The position numbers were made by a program, and so were the translations under genes. A stretch of 64,000 bases of DNA. It comes from Sporomusaceae bacterium UBA7701 (lineage in GTDB: Bacteria > Bacillota > Negativicutes > Sporomusales > UBA7701). Below the pieces are notes generated by a model, which saw only the letters and a program-made list of their open reading frames with translations, was not told where the DNA came from and made no database searches. This document shows, in pieces, positions 1 through 7,698 of the stretch (its first letter is position 1; every line of letters begins with the position of its first letter). The stretch spans positions 445,172 through 509,171 of the forward strand of contig DLGF01000014.1 in the NCBI GenBank assembly GCA_002482545.1, given 5' to 3'.

Positions 1-66
1 ATCGATGCCGCGGAGGGCCTTGGTGCCATCCCCGAATTCTTTGCGTAAGCCTCGAATCTGAATCAT
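1..66 (-). CDS. phnC: Phosphonate/phosphate ABC transporter ATPase, N-terminal 22 codons only
   Basis: Only the first 22 codons are in the window; the gene runs off the left edge. They begin MIQIRGLRKEFGDGTKALRG, the usual first strand of an ABC ATPase before Walker A. A GGGAGG ribosome site lies 8 nt before the ATG. It follows the PhnD-type binding protein, so it is most likely PhnC, the ATPase of a phosphonate/phosphite/phosphate importer. Walker motifs are outside the window, so the call rests on context and the N-terminal pattern. Confidence 0.75.
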   Translation of the reverse strand, partial: MIQIRGLRKEFGDGTKALRGID

Positions 67-108
67 TTCAATAACCTCCCTGCATTGAAGATGGGCAAGG
101 ATAAGATG

Positions 109-145
109 GAAGGGAGCCACCGCCACCATAGCGGCGGCTCCCTTC
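109..145 (-). terminator. Strong intercistronic hairpin between phnD and phnC
   Basis: GAAGGGAGCC (109-118) pairs with GGCTCCCTTC (136-145), and the arms continue inward with a GC-rich CCGC/GCGG pair. On the minus strand the tail after the hairpin is not T-rich. It is therefore more likely an mRNA-stabilising or partial-attenuation hairpin that sets expression of the binding protein above the ATPase than a full terminator. Confidence 0.6.
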
Positions 146-149
146 ACTC

Positions 150-1061
150 CTATTTTTTGCTTAGGTCCAGGTTGAGGATCTTGGCGGTGTCGCGGATGAC
201 GTTGTAGGTCGCGTCTTGCACAACCTCGTAGCTCTCGACATTTCCCCCGTAAGCCTTGAGCGCCGCCTTGTCCTCCTTGGCCACGTTCATGAAGGCGTCC
301 TTCAGCTTATTCTTGAGGTCGTCAGGCAGATCTTTGCGCCAGGCCCAGGGCGAACCGGGAATGGGCTCGGACTGGTAAATAACCTTGATATCCTGGTCGG
401 TGACGAGTCCCTTGGCTTTCATATTTCCCAGGGTGATGTCATCCATGGAGGCGGCGTCCACCTTGCGGTTTTTTACCGCCAGCGCCGCCGCGTCGTGACC
501 CCCGGCATACATTACACTTTTGAAATCCTTATCGGGATCGATGTTGTTTTTTTTGTAGAAGGAGCGGGGAATGAGATTGCCGGAAGTGGAGGCCGGATCG
601 ACAAAGGCATAGGTGTGGCCTTTTACATCCTCGAGTTTATTGAGGCCGCTGTCCGGGTGTGTAATGACGAGACTCCGGTAAGAGGTGCCGGACCCTGCCC
701 GGTTTTCAATGGCGAACGCCTCGGCATTGGCCTTGTCTGCCGCCAGAATGTAGGAAAAGGGCCCAAACATCGCAATATCCAATTTTCCTGACCGCATGGC
801 TTCAATTACGCCGGAATAGTCTGTAGCCACAAATATCTCCACTGGAAGCCCGGTCTTTTTCTCCAGATATTTAGCCAGGGGTGTGTAGTTTTCACGGGTT
901 TTTTGGGCATCCTCGGCCGGAATGGCGCCGATGCGCAATACTTTGATTTCCTGTCCGGCGGGTTTTGCCGTCTGGGTCGATCCTCCACAGCCGCTAAGCA
1001 TCAGCGCTGCAAGGAGTATGGCCACACCTACAAACGGGACGATTCTGAACCAACCTTTCAT
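150..1061 (-). CDS. phnD: Phosphate/phosphonate ABC transporter substrate-binding lipoprotein
   Basis: A 303-residue extracytoplasmic solute-binding protein of the PhnD/PtxB/PstS-like family. Residues 1-25 form a lipoprotein signal with lipobox LSGC and Cys25 as lipid attachment. The body shows the family pattern: IGAIPAEDAQKTRENYTPLA near the start, then the SG(T)SYRS and VDPASTSGNL segments that bind the phosphonate or phosphate oxyanion. It lies 24 nt downstream of the PhnF-type regulator and upstream of the phnC start, so the three form one operon. The ligand (phosphonate, phosphite, hypophosphite or phosphate) cannot be fixed from sequence alone. Confidence 0.9.
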   Translation of the reverse strand: MKGWFRIVPFVGVAILLAALMLSGCGGSTQTAKPAGQEIKVLRIGAIPAEDAQKTRENYTPLAKYLEKKTGLPVEIFVATDYSGVIEAMRSGKLDIAMFGPFSYILAADKANAEAFAIENRAGSGTSYRSLVITHPDSGLNKLEDVKGHTYAFVDPASTSGNLIPRSFYKKNNIDPDKDFKSVMYAGGHDAAALAVKNRKVDAASMDDITLGNMKAKGLVTDQDIKVIYQSEPIPGSPWAWRKDLPDDLKNKLKDAFMNVAKEDKAALKAYGGNVESYEVVQDATYNVIRDTAKILNLDLSKK

Positions 1062-1085
1062 ACAAGAGCCTCCCTCATTTTTTGA

Positions 1086-1811
1086 TTACCAATCAATACT
1101 CAGCTTGGCAAGGTCGCCGCGATAACAGGCTACATTATATTGAATCAGGACTCCGTCCTGGGTTTTTAGCAGATTTTCCACCTTCAGCACCGGAAGATTG
1201 CCCGGGATATCCAGGGCTGCGGCTTCTTCCTGGCTGGGGAATGAAGCCCTGAGCTGCGTATTGACCCGCTGAGCGACGATGCCATACTGGTCAAGCAGGG
1301 CGGATAGCGAACAAAAGTCCTGGAGATGGCCTTCCAATCCCGGTAAGTACTTTGCCGGAAGAAAAACTTTTGACAGCAGAAAAGGCTGCTTATTAATCGA
1401 CCGCAAAATGTCGAGCTCGTAAACCCGCTCTCCGGCGCCTAGAGCCAGCGCTTGAGCTACCTGGACCGGGGCCGTGATCTCCGCCCATTTGCACAGTTTG
1501 CTGTCGGGGTTTTTGCCGGCCTGGCGGATATTTTCCGTAAACCGGTTCCTGAGTGAAAGGCGGTAATCGACAAGATCGATTGGCGGCTTGGCGACAAAAG
1601 TGCCCCGCCCTTTCATTTTATAAAGAACACCCCGTTTGCAAAGCTCGCCGATGGCCTGACGCACCGTGTGCCGATTTACTCTGTATGAACTGCTCATCTC
1701 CTGCTCGGAAGGTATTTGCTGCCCTTCCTTCAACATGCCTGCGCTGATCTGGTTCTCTACGATTTCCATCAGCTGGCAATAATACGGAATGCTGCTTTTA
1801 CGATCAATCAC
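1086..1811 (-). CDS. phnF: GntR/HutC-family regulator, PhnF-like
   Basis: A 241-residue transcription factor. Residues about 5-75 form the GntR winged helix (IPSEQEMSSSYRVNRHTVRQ, then GRGTFVAKPP as the wing). The remainder is a UTRA ligand-binding domain, as in PhnF, NagR and DasR. It is the first gene of the phnF-phnD-phnC operon, so it probably represses its own operon and responds to a phosphonate-pathway or phosphate-ester ligand. A perfect TGTCTAGACA palindrome 27 nt upstream of the start matches the core of HutC-type operators. The effector is unknown; the PhnF name comes from family and context. Confidence 0.85.
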   Translation of the reverse strand: MIDRKSSIPYYCQLMEIVENQISAGMLKEGQQIPSEQEMSSSYRVNRHTVRQAIGELCKRGVLYKMKGRGTFVAKPPIDLVDYRLSLRNRFTENIRQAGKNPDSKLCKWAEITAPVQVAQALALGAGERVYELDILRSINKQPFLLSKVFLPAKYLPGLEGHLQDFCSLSALLDQYGIVAQRVNTQLRASFPSQEEAAALDIPGNLPVLKVENLLKTQDGVLIQYNVACYRGDLAKLSIDW

Positions 1812-1837
1812 CGTTGGTTCCCCCCGCGCGCTCCAGA

Positions 1838-1847
1838 TGTCTAGACA
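1838..1847. promoter_or_regulatory. TGTCTAGACA palindrome, candidate PhnF operator
   Basis: A perfect 10-bp palindrome just upstream of the PhnF-like regulator. HutC-subfamily GntR proteins (NagR, DasR, PhnF) bind sites built around a TCTAGA-type core, so autoregulation of phnF-phnD-phnC is the simplest reading. Binding is inferred, not shown. Confidence 0.55.
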
Positions 1848-1956
1848 AGACCCCTATAATACGGGTGCCGCTCTCAAAGAGAGCGGCACCTATTTAGGGT
1901 TATAGGAAGAGGAATTGGTCTGGCATCTTTATTATGGCATAGCCCAATCGGCATTG

Positions 1957-1984
1957 TGTTAAGCACTTGTTAAGATTGGGTAAA
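1957..1984 (-). promoter_or_regulatory. PhoP-type tandem box upstream of the phn operon
   Basis: On the minus strand the sequence reads TTTACC-N5-TTAACA-N5-TTAACA, three hexamers in phase at 11 bp, two of them perfect matches to the Bacillus PhoP half-site TTAACA. A CATAAT -10-like element follows about 20 nt downstream of the last repeat. This arrangement is that of a PhoP-activated promoter, so the transporter should be induced by phosphate limitation. Confidence 0.6.
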
Positions 1985-2148
1985 ACCGGAAAAAGCCGAT
2001 GATCCCCGTTCCCCGATTCGCTTGGTTTATCGGTTATGGAGCCTGTGGTAACCGTACAATAGCTTTGCCCAAACAAATAAGGGCAACCTCCGAGTGTCAG
2101 GATCGGAATTGCGAAAAACCAATCCCAATCACCCAAGGAGGCGCCCTT

Positions 2149-2256
2149 ATGCGCAACTTTCTATACTTGAAGAATCGGACTCAAAGGATCAACCGAGAAA
2201 ACGACCCGTGTGGAAGAACCCCCGCCAAGCCGCTGAATGCCGGAGCGGACAACTAA
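2149..2256 (+). CDS. Possible 35-codon small ORF with occluded ribosome site
   Basis: A short charged peptide starting MRNFLYLKNRTQRINREN, with a perfect AAGGAGG 7 nt before the ATG. It is not recognised and has no membrane segment. Its translation start is buried in a hairpin: ATAAGGGC (2077-2084) pairs with GCCCTTAT (2143-2150), which covers the start codon, and CCTCC (2087-2091) pairs with GGAGG (2137-2141) of the ribosome site. The GGGC arm can instead pair with upstream TTGCCC (2065-2070). It stands alone between converging minus-strand genes. It may be a real small gene, a leader peptide or a decayed remnant; confidence is low because there is no homologue to compare. Confidence 0.35.
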   Translation: MRNFLYLKNRTQRINRENDPCGRTPAKPLNAGADN

Positions 2257-2287
2257 TCAACGCCTGCCGCTAGGAAAAAGCAGTGAA

Positions 2288-3046
2288 TCAGTTATTGATT
2301 GTCCAATGCAAAATTCGATGTTTGATCATATCGAAGATATACATGATCAAAACCAGAACCGAAGCTGTAAACAAAAAGCCCAGCATTACCACGTCGAATT
2401 TGGCGAAATCGGAATAGTACTGGACAAAATAAGCCATGCCGGAGGTCGCGCCGAACATTTCGGCAACAGCCAGCATCATAAAGGATAAGGTTAAGGCGAT
2501 GGAGCAACCAACCAAAATGCTGGGAGAAGCCGCCGGCAAGATAATCCTGAAAAGCTTCTCCATTTTAGGCAATTCCAGGGTTGACGCCGTTTCCAGATAG
2601 CGTTTGTCAATACTCATGACGGCACCGATCGTCGTCCCCAGAATCACCCAGAAGGCAGCCAACCAGATCAGAAAGATGGACGCAGCCTTGAAACTCGGAA
2701 ACAGATTGATGGCGTACGGCGTAAGAAGCGGCACCGGAATAGCGCTGAAAGCATTGATATAGGGTGTCACGTTTTTGCGTATGCCGCTTTTCAAACCGAT
2801 CAAGGTGCCAAGCGCAATCCCGCAGATAGCGGCCAAAACATAAGCAGTCGTCAGCAGAAGCAGTGAACTCTTCAAACCGGTGAACAGCTGGTCGCTATAC
2901 TTGGGAAACAGGATTACGACATCAAAGATGCTCGGAAAAAGAAAAGGGGATAAAACGCCAAACACATCGGTCAGCAAGATATAGCCAATCAAAACGAAAC
3001 TACCTATGGCAATAACGCCCCAATAGCTTTTGAGAAAATTCCCCAT
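2288..3046 (-). CDS. ABC transporter permease, TauC/SsuC type
   Basis: A 252-residue inner-membrane permease of the nitrate/sulfonate/taurine importer family, with about six hydrophobic segments. The cytoplasmic loop that docks the ATPase is visible near residues 150-175 (ETASTLELPKMEKLF, ending RIILPAASP). The usual Gly of the EAA loop is replaced by Glu, a departure from the family. It is the last gene of an operon ATPase-lipoprotein-permease, 44 nt after the binding protein. The substrate is not predictable; a neighbouring corrinoid methyltransferase cluster suggests a methylated or sulfur/nitrogen compound, by context only. Confidence 0.85.
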   Translation of the reverse strand: MGNFLKSYWGVIAIGSFVLIGYILLTDVFGVLSPFLFPSIFDVVILFPKYSDQLFTGLKSSLLLLTTAYVLAAICGIALGTLIGLKSGIRKNVTPYINAFSAIPVPLLTPYAINLFPSFKAASIFLIWLAAFWVILGTTIGAVMSIDKRYLETASTLELPKMEKLFRIILPAASPSILVGCSIALTLSFMMLAVAEMFGATSGMAYFVQYYSDFAKFDVVMLGFLFTASVLVLIMYIFDMIKHRILHWTINN

Positions 3047-3090
3047 TGAAATACCTCTTTTTTCAAACTTTTGCAGAAAAACAAATCACC

Positions 3091-4161
3091 CTAGGAGTTG
3101 TTTGCGTTGAATTGAACCAGCTTATCTTTGAAAAATTGGCTGTTGGGATAGTCTTTAATCAAAGATTCCAAAGCTTTTTTGTAAATAGCGGTGTTGATAT
3201 GATCTTCAATTTTAACTTCGTTGTCGGAAAGATAGCCGAATTTGCCCATCTTGTTCCACATCCTGACCACGCTATTTTTGTACGGGTCGGTATCGTATTT
3301 CATATGCGGACTCTTGACAAAGCTCGTGATGGTAGGTTTGTCGAGGTCGAGGTTTTTGGCAACCAGGTCAACAACTTCGTCCATATTGCCCTGCATGGCT
3401 TCTTCAGCCCGCAGGTAGGCCCGGAGCAACCGATAAAGCGCTTCCTGATTTTTCGGGTCTTTCAGCCACTTGCCGGTAGCAATCATCCGGCAGCAGGAAT
3501 GGTCGTGCCAATATTCATCAGGCCACATTTTTACTTCCAGGCCCAGGTCGGCGGCTTGCAATTCATAACCGGTCGCGGTCGCGCCAAAGTCAACTTCGCC
3601 GCTGGCTATAGCCTGCAAAACCTCCTGGTTTTTCTTATATTCAATAAAAGTTACGTCGTTCAGGAGACCGGCATCGTGCAATATGCCTTTTAACACGATA
3701 TCAGGCGTGCCGCCGCGGGTAATGCCGATTTTTTTGCCGCGGAAACTTTCCAGGCCCTTCCACTCGGTTTCAGGCTTGCCAAAGCAAGGTGTTTCGCCGA
3801 TGATCATATAGCCGCCGAACATGGTGAAATCTTGTCCCTTGGCGATTTGAATGAGCGGACCGCCGGTGCCGTAGGTCGAGATTACATCGACCTTGCCGCC
3901 GGCCAGAGCGGTGAAAGCATCCGTACCGTTGTTGATATATACCATATCTACATCGACGCCTTCTTCTGCCAAGAAGTTGTGCGCTTTAGCCATGTATTGA
4001 AAAACCTGGCCGGAGTTGTTCTGCGCGGCAACGGTAACTTTCAAAACATCGGATTTGGCATTGGTGCCGACAGCGCCGTTAGTAGCCGTATTGGAACCGC
4101 AGCCTGCAAGGGCAAGCAACGCAACTAAACAAAAAGCAATTGAAAATAATCGTTTTCTCAT
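3091..4161 (-). CDS. ABC transporter substrate-binding lipoprotein, SsuA/NMT1-like
   Basis: A 356-residue extracytoplasmic binding protein. Residues 1-21 are a lipoprotein signal with lipobox LAGC and Cys21. The body resembles the SsuA/TauA/ThiY (NMT1) fold: AHNFLAEEGVDVDMVYINNG near the start, then GGKVDVISTYGTG and the EVDFGATATGYE segment typical of sulfonate, nitrate and pyrimidine-precursor binders. It starts 2 nt after the stop of the ATPase gene. A C-terminal stretch of about 100 residues (LRAEEAMQGNMDEVV onward) is helical as in this family. The ligand is unknown. Confidence 0.85.
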   Translation of the reverse strand: MRKRLFSIAFCLVALLALAGCGSNTATNGAVGTNAKSDVLKVTVAAQNNSGQVFQYMAKAHNFLAEEGVDVDMVYINNGTDAFTALAGGKVDVISTYGTGGPLIQIAKGQDFTMFGGYMIIGETPCFGKPETEWKGLESFRGKKIGITRGGTPDIVLKGILHDAGLLNDVTFIEYKKNQEVLQAIASGEVDFGATATGYELQAADLGLEVKMWPDEYWHDHSCCRMIATGKWLKDPKNQEALYRLLRAYLRAEEAMQGNMDEVVDLVAKNLDLDKPTITSFVKSPHMKYDTDPYKNSVVRMWNKMGKFGYLSDNEVKIEDHINTAIYKKALESLIKDYPNSQFFKDKLVQFNANNS

Positions 4162-4163
4162 TA

Positions 4164-5015
4164 TTACACAGCCTTCTTTCTTTTGAAAAATGATGTTTTC
4201 CCAGGATCGCCATTCGCCTTTTCTTCCTTCAGGCGCGATGCTCTTTCATTAATTTCATCATTGATGATCTTCGTCAGATGATTGCGCAAATCCAATATCG
4301 CGGGATCGGTGAACAGGGTTTCCCGCCTGGGCTTTGTTGCTTCCGTAAACGAGTGGGTATAAATGATTTTGCTCGGCGCCTGCCCCAAAACCAGAATATC
4401 CGTCGCCAGCAGCAACGCCTCTTCCACACTGTGGGTCACAAAAAAGATGGTCTTGCGGTTTTCCTTGCCATTTTCCCACAACTCCAAGACGGTATCCTGC
4501 AGCAAGGCTTTGGTGACGGCGTCCAAAGCGCCAAAAGGCTCGTCCATCAAGAGCAGCGGGGCATCCAGGGCAAATGCGCGGGCGGTTGCGAACCGCTGAC
4601 GCTGGCCGCCGGAAAGGTTCATGGGATATTTGTCGTAAAGGTCTTCGTCCAAGCCCAGATTGCGCACCCATTCCAAGGCCTTCGCTTTTCGTTGGTGTTT
4701 GTCCCAATCCCGGTACTTTTGCTTCAGGGCAATCTCGATGTTGTCGCCCGCCGTCATCCACGGGAACAAGCCATAATCCTGAAACACCATGGCTCTATCC
4801 AGGCTCGGCCCGTCAACAGGCCTGCCGCCGACTAACAGTTCTTGGGGACTTGACTTTTCCAAACCGCCGATCAATCGCAAAAGCGTACTTTTGCCACAAC
4901 CGGATTGTCCCAAAAGGCAAACAAAGTCGCCGGCTTTGACCTTATAGTCCACGCCGCTCAAAACCAGCTCCTTGTCATAGCCAAACTGCAAGTTGTTCAT
5001 TGATACATCTAGCAT
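4164..5015 (-). CDS. ABC transporter ATPase, TauB/SsuB type
   Basis: A 283-residue ATPase energising the adjacent permease. Walker A GQSGCGKST (residues 36-44), Q-loop VFQDYGLFPW, signature LSGGQRQRFATARA, Walker B LLLMDEPFGALD and the switch His in FFVTHSVEEA are all intact. The C-terminal 50 residues are a basic/acidic extension rich in Lys and Glu. The start has GGAAGG upstream. It is the first intact gene of the three-gene importer operon. A degraded reading frame lies between it and the likely promoter. Confidence 0.9.
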   Translation of the reverse strand: MLDVSMNNLQFGYDKELVLSGVDYKVKAGDFVCLLGQSGCGKSTLLRLIGGLEKSSPQELLVGGRPVDGPSLDRAMVFQDYGLFPWMTAGDNIEIALKQKYRDWDKHQRKAKALEWVRNLGLDEDLYDKYPMNLSGGQRQRFATARAFALDAPLLLMDEPFGALDAVTKALLQDTVLELWENGKENRKTIFFVTHSVEEALLLATDILVLGQAPSKIIYTHSFTEATKPRRETLFTDPAILDLRNHLTKIINDEINERASRLKEEKANGDPGKTSFFKRKKAV

Positions 5016-5057
5016 ATTAGACCGTCTTCCTTCCTGTGATTGCGCTTTCCTTGCAGG

Positions 5058-5382
5058 TCATTGATAAGCCTGGCGGGCATGACATCCGCCTCGTCCGGTT
5101 CGGAAAAGCTCTCCCGGAACATTCGCAGCTTGAAATTCCGCCTGCAGAAAAAAATCCATGACCTCAGCTAACCGGCTATCGCCAAAATATACCTTTTCAT
5201 TTTCAACTATGGCGAAAGCCGGTTCATTATCTTGAGCAGCCCGCCGCCGCAGATGCCTGCCGGGAATCCCGCCGGGCCGACAATACAACTGAAAGCTCCC
5301 GGGTCAATGATAAACCGTCGACGCTGGGAGCCCTTGATCGCCGCAAGATAAATTCGCTTGCTGAAATAGCAGTGCCATACAC
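5058..5382 (-). pseudogene. Possible degraded gene upstream of the ABC operon
   Basis: A GAGGTGA ribosome site precedes a GTG at 5382, but no frame stays open. One frame gives a protein-like run ending in DPGAFSCIVGP and GGGLLKIMN, faintly like the start of an ABC ATPase. That frame stops near 5190, and the next frame continues with FAIVENEKVYFGDSRLAEVMDFF to a stop at 5058. Together they look like one coding region broken by frameshifts. No family is recognised with confidence. It could instead be untranslated leader DNA. Confidence 0.25.
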
Positions 5383-5417
5383 CGATATAATCACCTCTCT
5401 TTATAAAGTATTTTATT

Positions 5418-5423
5418 ATTATA
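5418..5423 (-). promoter_or_regulatory. TATAAT -10 element of the ABC transporter operon
   Basis: A perfect TATAAT on the minus strand inside a short AT-rich island (5400-5445), just upstream of the GAGGTGA site that opens the transcript. No good -35 is visible at 16-18 nt, so an activator may be needed. The rest of 5424-5549 holds only a hairpin. Confidence 0.4.
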
Positions 5424-5516
5424 CATTTTATCTATATATCTTGCCGCTCGACCCCCATTCAGCGGTTGCCGCCCACGGTCATTCGCCCGCGGGGAGCACC
5501 CATGATCTCACATATA

Positions 5517-5534
5517 ATCCTGATAGCTCAGGAT
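5517..5534 (-). terminator. Hairpin after the methyltransferase operon
   Basis: ATCCTGA (5517-5523) pairs with TCAGGAT (5528-5534), a perfect 7-bp stem about 15 nt past the stop of the second methyltransferase. The following bases on the minus strand are AT-rich but contain no run of T. It is a weak terminator at best. Confidence 0.4.
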
Positions 5535-5549
5535 GAAGAGAAAGTTCTT

Positions 5550-6635
5550 TTAAAGGCCGGCCCCGACTTCGGCCAATTTGCCGTTGGTGACAGGGTAACC
5601 GATGGCTCGAACGGTGTCCAGCATGGCGTGAATGTTCGCAAACGGCACTTCGGTCGGCAGACTGCAACCGGAAGAAACGATGTAACCCTTGGGGCTGTCA
5701 AAAGTTTTCCCGACGCAATCAAGGACAGCCTGTTTAACATCGGCAACCGAGCCCTGCAGCATGACAGCCGACGGATCGACATTTCCCGTCAGCCTAATCC
5801 GGCCTCCCACCGCCTCCTTGGCGGCCGCCATATCGATGACATTATCAAGGCTAAGGCAAGCTGCGCCCGTATCGGCCATGTCCTGCCAAATCTTGTTCGT
5901 CTTGCCGCAGATATGCAGCGTAGCCGATTTTCCGCGGGAATTGATATATCCGATGAGCTTTTGGAGGTAGGGAAAGGCAAATTCTTTGAATTGCCTGGGA
6001 CTTATGATGGTGGAAGACGCCACCGGATCGCTTAAGGTTACGCCGCAACCGGTGTCCAGAATGGCCTCCGCCCACGTCAGGTTCGCTTCCAACGCAATCC
6101 GGCATAGTTTATGCGCCGTTTGCGGATCTCTCAGCATCAGCTTGGTCAATTGTTCGGCGCCGATCAAAAAGGAAGCGGTAGTAAACGGACAGGTAATCGA
6201 ACCAACTACGCCTACTTCTTTTCCCACTTCCGCCAGGGTAATCTCCATTGCTTTCAGGAACTCCGGCAGCTGACCGTCTTTATAAGGGTCGGGGGGCTGT
6301 AATTGATCGATATCGGCAATATTGTCGATGGCCGGGCTTTCCAAATGGGCGGTTTCATCCATCGGATAGATTACTTTGGCCCCCATGGCCTCGGCCTGCA
6401 CGTATAAATCGGTAAAAATTCGCACAACGTCGTACTTAAATAACCGATAGGCTTCTATTTGCGCCTTGGCGATCAGGGCGCCGTTATTTTTGAACTGCGA
6501 GATTTTGGCCCCGATAACCCTGGCCGCCCCGTTTCCGACCGACGGAATACAAAGAAGCCTGTCCACGGTTCCGCCTTTATTGTACGCAGCCATTCTTTCC
6601 AGCGGAGTCATCTGATCTGTTAACACGCGTCGCAC
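5550..6635 (-). CDS. MtaA/CmuA-type corrinoid methyltransferase (UroD family)
   Basis: A 361-residue uroporphyrinogen-decarboxylase-fold protein of the MtaA/MtbA/CmuA branch. Members move a methyl group between a corrinoid protein and a thiol or tetrahydrofolate, or from a methylated substrate to the corrinoid. The zinc site that activates the thiol is visible as H241-x-C243 (LHICG) and C324 (SSGC). It is the last gene of an operon led by a B12-binding protein and a paralogue 20 nt upstream. Which paralogue handles the substrate and which the methyl acceptor cannot be read from sequence. Confidence 0.85.
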   Translation of the reverse strand: MRRVLTDQMTPLERMAAYNKGGTVDRLLCIPSVGNGAARVIGAKISQFKNNGALIAKAQIEAYRLFKYDVVRIFTDLYVQAEAMGAKVIYPMDETAHLESPAIDNIADIDQLQPPDPYKDGQLPEFLKAMEITLAEVGKEVGVVGSITCPFTTASFLIGAEQLTKLMLRDPQTAHKLCRIALEANLTWAEAILDTGCGVTLSDPVASSTIISPRQFKEFAFPYLQKLIGYINSRGKSATLHICGKTNKIWQDMADTGAACLSLDNVIDMAAAKEAVGGRIRLTGNVDPSAVMLQGSVADVKQAVLDCVGKTFDSPKGYIVSSGCSLPTEVPFANIHAMLDTVRAIGYPVTNGKLAEVGAGL

Positions 6636-6655
6636 CTCCGATCACAGTTTGAAAC

Positions 6656-7696
6656 TCACTTTTCTTGCTTTACCGCCCGAGTCATCGCCCGGATCATGTT
6701 TATGGGAGTCGCCGTACTGAGGCCGCAAGCAGGCGAAATAATATCCACGCCCTCTTCCACCAGCTTTTGGGCCGTCAGCGCCACCTTGTCGGCCGGACCG
6801 TCCTGGAGTAAATAAGTACTGATATTGCCCATGGTTATAAGCTCAGGGAAGTCGTTTTTCAGCTTTGGCAGATTAACCACCGCGTCAACGCTTACCGCAT
6901 CGGCCTTGAGCTCGGGGATCAGCCTGCGGACACTGTTCATGCGGCCGCAGATATGCAAAATCACCTTTGTGCTCCGATTGTGGACGGCGTTGATTACTTC
7001 ATTGAGATAGCGGACGGCGTACTCCTCAAACATCGCCGGTCCCAGAATCTCTCCGGTGGAAGTCGGGTCGGCGATCGCGATAATGGTGGCTCCATGTTCG
7101 ATCATGGCCCCGGCCAAAGCGGCCTGAAACTTGCTGACATAGCTTAACACCCGGTGCGCGTTGGCCGGGTCCTTGCGCAGTCCCTTAAGCATTGCCACCG
7201 GGTCGACCAAAGACGCTGCCAGGCTCACCGGCCCGCAAATATTGCCGATCACCGGCACCTCCGGATAAGCCTCGGCGGACTGCCGAATGGCATCAAGCAC
7301 GGTTTGCACCCGGCCGCCGCCCAGCATAGCCGTTGTATCCCGTTCTTCCACGGCAGCCAGTTCGCCGTATCGTTCACCGACAACTTTAGGTTCACAGGCT
7401 AAAGAGCCATAGGATACTTCACTGCCGAGCACTTCCGCTTCGACGGTCATGCAAAAAGGAAAGCCGATATTTTCAAAACCCGTATAAGTATGAACGGCAG
7501 CGGCCAGCTTGGCCATCAGCGCGCTGTCGGCATGGGCTTCCGGCCATTTATAGCCGGTGTTGTTCATAATCTCGACAATGGCCGCATTCATCATGCCGCC
7601 GGGGCAGATAACCGGCGGTCTGTCGACCTGCTGCCCGGCCAGCGCCTTTAACAGTCGTTCCCTGGGAGTCAAGCTATAGCCCTTCTTTCCTCGCAT
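6656..7696 (-). CDS. MtaA/CmuA-type corrinoid methyltransferase (UroD family), paralogue
   Basis: A 346-residue member of the same family as its downstream neighbour but clearly diverged. Zinc ligands are H248, C250 (ILHICG) and C324 (SPACG). The N-terminus (LTPRERLLKALAGQQVDRPPV) is the standard MtaA/UroD opening. It starts 2 nt after the corrinoid protein ends, so the two are translationally coupled. With two zinc methyltransferases and one corrinoid protein, a plausible division is one enzyme demethylating the substrate and one passing methyl to tetrahydrofolate, as in acetogenic O- and N-demethylase systems. This is inference from family and context. Confidence 0.85.
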   Translation of the reverse strand: MRGKKGYSLTPRERLLKALAGQQVDRPPVICPGGMMNAAIVEIMNNTGYKWPEAHADSALMAKLAAAVHTYTGFENIGFPFCMTVEAEVLGSEVSYGSLACEPKVVGERYGELAAVEERDTTAMLGGGRVQTVLDAIRQSAEAYPEVPVIGNICGPVSLAASLVDPVAMLKGLRKDPANAHRVLSYVSKFQAALAGAMIEHGATIIAIADPTSTGEILGPAMFEEYAVRYLNEVINAVHNRSTKVILHICGRMNSVRRLIPELKADAVSVDAVVNLPKLKNDFPELITMGNISTYLLQDGPADKVALTAQKLVEEGVDIISPACGLSTATPINMIRAMTRAVKQEK

Positions 7697-7698
7697 TG

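Larger units (their letters stand above)
1812..2148. other. Regulatory intergenic region upstream of the phn operon
   Basis: No convincing gene here. On the minus strand it holds, from distal to proximal: tandem PhoP-type repeats, a CATAAT-like -10 around 1931-1936, a perfect 11-bp hairpin GTGCCGCTCTC-TTT-GAGAGCGGCAC (1865-1889) in the likely leader, and the TGTCTAGACA palindrome. The inverted repeat CCCAATC (1943-1949) / GATTGGG (1974-1980) encloses the PhoP-type repeats. The plus strand carries the structured leader of the 35-codon ORF. A 78-codon minus-strand frame across this region lacks coding character. Confidence 0.6.

Noticed and set aside
1865..1889. 11-bp perfect hairpin as a terminator
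   Set aside because: No T run follows on either strand and no gene ends before it. It is kept only as a leader hairpin of the phn operon.
1900..2136. 78-codon minus-strand frame upstream of the phn operon
   Set aside because: It covers the PhoP-type repeats and the structured leader on the other strand, has no ribosome site and resembles no protein.
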